A stretch of DNA of 64,000 bases from Argopecten irradians (lineage: Eukaryota; Mollusca; Bivalvia; Pectinida; Pectinidae), in assembly GCF_041381155.1 (NCBI RefSeq), contig NC_091144.1, positions 30,188,980 through 30,252,979 on the forward strand, written 5' to 3'. Positions 61,034-64,000 of the stretch are shown here, piece after piece. Made by a program: the position numbers and the translations under genes. Position 1 is the stretch's first letter. Each line of letters starts with the position of its first letter. The notes beneath the pieces are model-generated. The model ran no database searches and was not told where the DNA came from. It saw only the letters and a program-made list of their open reading frames with translations.

Positions 61034-62240
61034 GTAAGGGCAAATAACTCCAGTCATAATTAGACTTTAGAGCTGTTCTGTCAATGCGTGTATAGTCCAA
61101 ACTTCCAGGCCGAGCTCGACAAAGCCAGGTAAGGGCAAATAACTCCAGTCATAATTAGACTTTAGAGCTGTTCTGTCAATGCATGTATAGTCCAAACTTC
61201 CAGGCCGAGCTCGACAAAGCCAGGTAAGGGCAAATAACTCCAGTCATAATTAGACTTTAGAGCTGTTCTGTCAATGCGTGTATAGTCCAAACTTTCAGGC
61301 CGAGCTTGACAAAGCCAGGTAAGGGCAAATAACTCTAGTCATAATTAGACTTTAGAGCTGTTCTGTCAATGCGTGTATAGTCCAAACTTCCAGGCCGAGC
61401 TTGACAAAGCCAGGTAAGGGCAAATAACTCCAGTCATAATTAGACTTTAGAGCTGTTCTGTCAATGCATGTATAGTCCAAACTTCCAGGCCGAGCTCGAC
61501 AAAGCCAGGTAAGGGCAAATAACTCCAGTCATAATTAGACTTTAGAGCTGTTCTGTCAATGCGTGTATAGTCCAAACTTCCAGGCCGAGCTCGACAAAGC
61601 CAGGTAAGGGCAAATAGCTCTAGTCATAATTAGACTTTAGAGCTGTTCTGTCAATGCATGTATAGTCCAAACTTCCAGGCCGAGCTCGACAAAGCCAGGT
61701 AAGGGCAAATAACTCCAGTCATAATTAGACTTTAGAGCTGTTCTGTCAATGCGTGTATAGTCCAAACTTTCCAGGCCGAGCTCGACAAAGCCAGGTAAGG
61801 GCAAAACTCAAATAGATTGAGTAGTCTTAGCAAAACTCAGTATAATTAGACTTTAGAGCTGTTCTGTCAATGCTGTATAGTCCAAACTTTCAGGCCGAGC
61901 TCGACAAAGCCAGGTAAGGGCAAATAACTCCAGTCATAATTAGACTTTAGAGCTGTTCTGTCAATGCGTGTATAGTCCAAACTTCCAGGCTGAGCTCGAC
62001 AAAGCCAGGTAAGGGCAAATAACTCCAGTCATAATTAGACTTTAGAGCTGTTCTGTCAATGCGTGTATAGTCTAAACTTCCAGGCCGAGCTCGACAAAGC
62101 CAGGTAAGGGCAAATAGCTCTAGTTGTAATTAGACTTTAGAGCTGTTCTGTCAATGCGTGTATAGTCCAAATTTCCAGGCCGAGCTTGACAAGGCCAGGT
62201 AAGGGCAAATAACTCAAGTTATAATTGGGAATTAGCTGTT
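61000..62240 (+). repeat. 95-bp array of exon end plus splice donor, 13 copies
   Basis: The first copy is the true 3' end of exon 60945-61033. Twelve more follow, with donors after about 61128, 61223, 61318, 61413, 61508, 61603, 61698, 61794, 61911, 62006, 62101 and 62196. The unit runs GTCCAAACTTCCAGGCCGAG, CTCGACAAAGCCAG|GTAAGG, GCAAATAACTCCAG, TAGACTTTAGAGCTGTTCTG and TCAATGCGTGTATA. Between TATAG and GTAAGG each copy encloses 33 nt; copy 9 has 34. Copy 10 follows a scrambled spacer. Divergence is low, so expansion is recent or homogenised. Confidence 0.95.
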
Positions 62241-64000
62241 CTGTGTATGCAAATTTCAGAGTTATCTTTCCTTGTTTTGGTAGGTATCAATTGCGACATA
62301 TTAGTTTGTTAGTGAACATTACTTACTCTTGGAAAAATATGATATAACATAGACCAATTACTGATGTCTGCAAATGTACAAGAAAGCTATATCGATTGGG
62401 ATGGTTGATGTCAAATGTGAAATCTAAAAATTAATAATATAAAGACCTACTTGATCTATAGACACTACATTACATTAAGTGATGATACAGTTATACAATG
62501 ACAGAAATACGCTGTAAAGGTCACAAGGTCAACTGCTATCATGGGGCCGCCTACTCAAGGGAGGCCTGGGTTTCTGTTAAGTACTTGTGATGGAAGAGTT
62601 AGGAAGAGGTAGTGGCTATATCCTCACTCTCACTTGATATTTTTGGTAACCAGATAACAGTTATCTGTACAACAGAGCTTTTGAATTACATTTGCCTGTA
62701 GCCACTGGGTTTAAGTATAGCTGCAGGCACAGTATTGTCTGGGGCTATTCCTGAAAAAAGACAGCTGGTCGTATGAACCTTTGCTAGTTTTGTGTAATTG
62801 GCATAGAAATTTTTATATTGTCATATGTTTGCTTTTTGACTTAATTAATGATAAGGATGTAATTCATGAAATCTTTCAGATTTGTGCAATAATATTTTCC
62901 CATTTTCACTTCTCTATATTCCTGACAGGGCTTCCTTTGCTGTTGAAATTAAAATTTATAATTTATATGATATTACATCTCTATCAAGGTTTGGTGTAGA
63001 GTTCGGTGAAAAATTACTAGATATGATCGCTAAAAAAAAACATATCAGAGGTATATAATAAAACAAAGGTTATAATGACTCTCTGGGGACTAACACAATC
63101 ACTTTGTTATAAGCATAGTTTGTTATACACATATTACAAATAAATTATACGAAGATTGGCAAGGAATGAAAATTACTATGTTGTAACCATGAATTCATTG
63201 TAAGTGTTTTCATTATAAATGTGTTTGTACTGTAAATACTACTGAAATATACATTCTCTCCATATTGTTTGATTAATGAATCGATTCATTTGAGTGGTAA
63301 TAGTAATAAGAATAAACAATGGTGACAAGGTTATTTCATAGAAGCCTCTCAGCAAACATGTTACCGGTAATGTATTTGTGAATTATGAAGTAGGAATAAG
63401 AAGCATTTCTTGAGATCTACAGTTAGACATGTGTATGTCTGATATCAATCTGCTTCAATAGACCAATGTCGGACTGTGTGTTGGCAGACATGACGTTTTT
63501 ACTCATCCCTTCCCGTCTTGGCACTCCATCTCTCCATACTACGGCCTGTAATGTCATTAGGGTGCGAAGGTTTGAAGGAATTTCTTGATAATGCATTCTC
63601 GGAGGCCTCTGAATCACTGCCTTACAATGATCCATAGGAACTATTATGGAAATTGGAGGAAGTAACTTTCTTGTTTACTCATTGCTTAAAAACAGGAGGG
63701 AAATGTGTTGACTGTAGACTATTCTACATTCCAGGCATTGTCTTAATTCCTGGAACCACCTGAATCCTGACTTACAATTGCATCCCTATAGATGGTATTG
63801 GGATCAGTTTTATAACTTAATTTAATCATGAAAAATACACAGAAAATCAGTGCAGATATTTAGTTTACAATTCTGACATTGATTTTAACAGTATGAGTCA
63901 GCTTTAAACTATTTTGAACCTTCAAGCTTAAATAGAGTTCCTGTTTTTGACACATTGTGAAATAATTTCAAGATCTCTTAATCTTTCGTCTGAAGAAATC
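62241..64000. other. intron continuing past the window
   Basis: No further exon of the hillarin-like gene found. Contains an AGGTCA pair at 62518-62531. A 70-codon minus-strand frame (63423-63635) starts MDHCKAVIQRPPRMHYQEIP; its composition is protein-like but I recognise no family and see no splice support. Confidence 0.4.
62518..62531 (+). promoter_or_regulatory. DR2 nuclear-receptor-like element
   Basis: AGGTCA CA AGGTCA: two perfect half-sites in direct orientation with a 2-bp spacer, of the kind bound by RXR heterodimers. Intronic. Binding is not demonstrated. Confidence 0.3.

Noticed and set aside
63423..63635. Minus-strand exon of an unknown protein (MDHCKAVIQRPPRMHYQEIP...)
   Set aside because: The composition looks protein-like, but I can name no family and see no supporting splice sites. 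Left as an open frame only.

Overview
This is intron-rich, AT-rich animal nuclear DNA, most likely from a mollusc and probably a bivalve. Two things point there. Dispersed tRNA-derived repeats have bodies I associate with mollusc genomes, and a GGGAGATAA-type motif recurs throughout. Species cannot be fixed from the window. There are no bacterial features, operons or CRISPR arrays. Most of the window is intron or intergenic DNA filled with mobile-element remnants, hairpin (foldback) elements and tandem arrays.

Layout. (1) 0-5.5 kb: a run of short exon-like segments on the + strand, nearly all starting and ending in phase 0. They look like one unrecognised small-exon gene ending with TAA at 5470-5472; two of its candidate exons contain an in-frame TGA. 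(2) 6-15 kb: two intronless, divergently oriented GT31 (beta-1,3-galactosyltransferase-like) genes, at 7908-9035 (-) and 12603-13793 (+). They are interleaved with three copies of one foldback repeat family plus other palindromic elements. (3) 15.4-20.2 kb: a roughly 4.7-kb inverted-repeat structure, interrupted by another insertion and by a LINE remnant. (4) 20-28 kb: gene-poor DNA with a tRNA-like composite SINE, a decayed reverse transcriptase and a duplicated repeat rich in ATGGCGGC. (5) 28-58 kb: no convincing coding exon. It holds a 38-bp array (11 copies), a 41-bp array (21 copies), SINEs, MITEs, a young 5'-truncated LINE with a 49-bp target-site duplication, and nuclear-receptor-like half-site clusters. 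A GC-richer block with a good splice donor near 28.4 kb could be a non-coding first exon. (6) 58.1-62.3 kb: the first two coding exons of a gene resembling the hillarin/LTD-1/kyphoscoliosis-peptidase (transglutaminase-like) family. The gene continues beyond the window.

The most unusual feature is at 61.0-62.2 kb. The 3' end of the second hillarin-like exon, its splice donor and the first intronic bases are tandemly repeated every 95 bp, 13 copies in all. Each extra copy is preceded by TAG and followed by GTAAGG, and encloses 33 nt that would splice in frame and add 11 residues. If any of these are used, the array is a cassette of potential micro-exons. If not, it is a field of decoy splice sites.

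Only the two GT31 genes are firm complete genes. The hillarin-like exons are good but partial. The first gene is a manual splice model without homology support.
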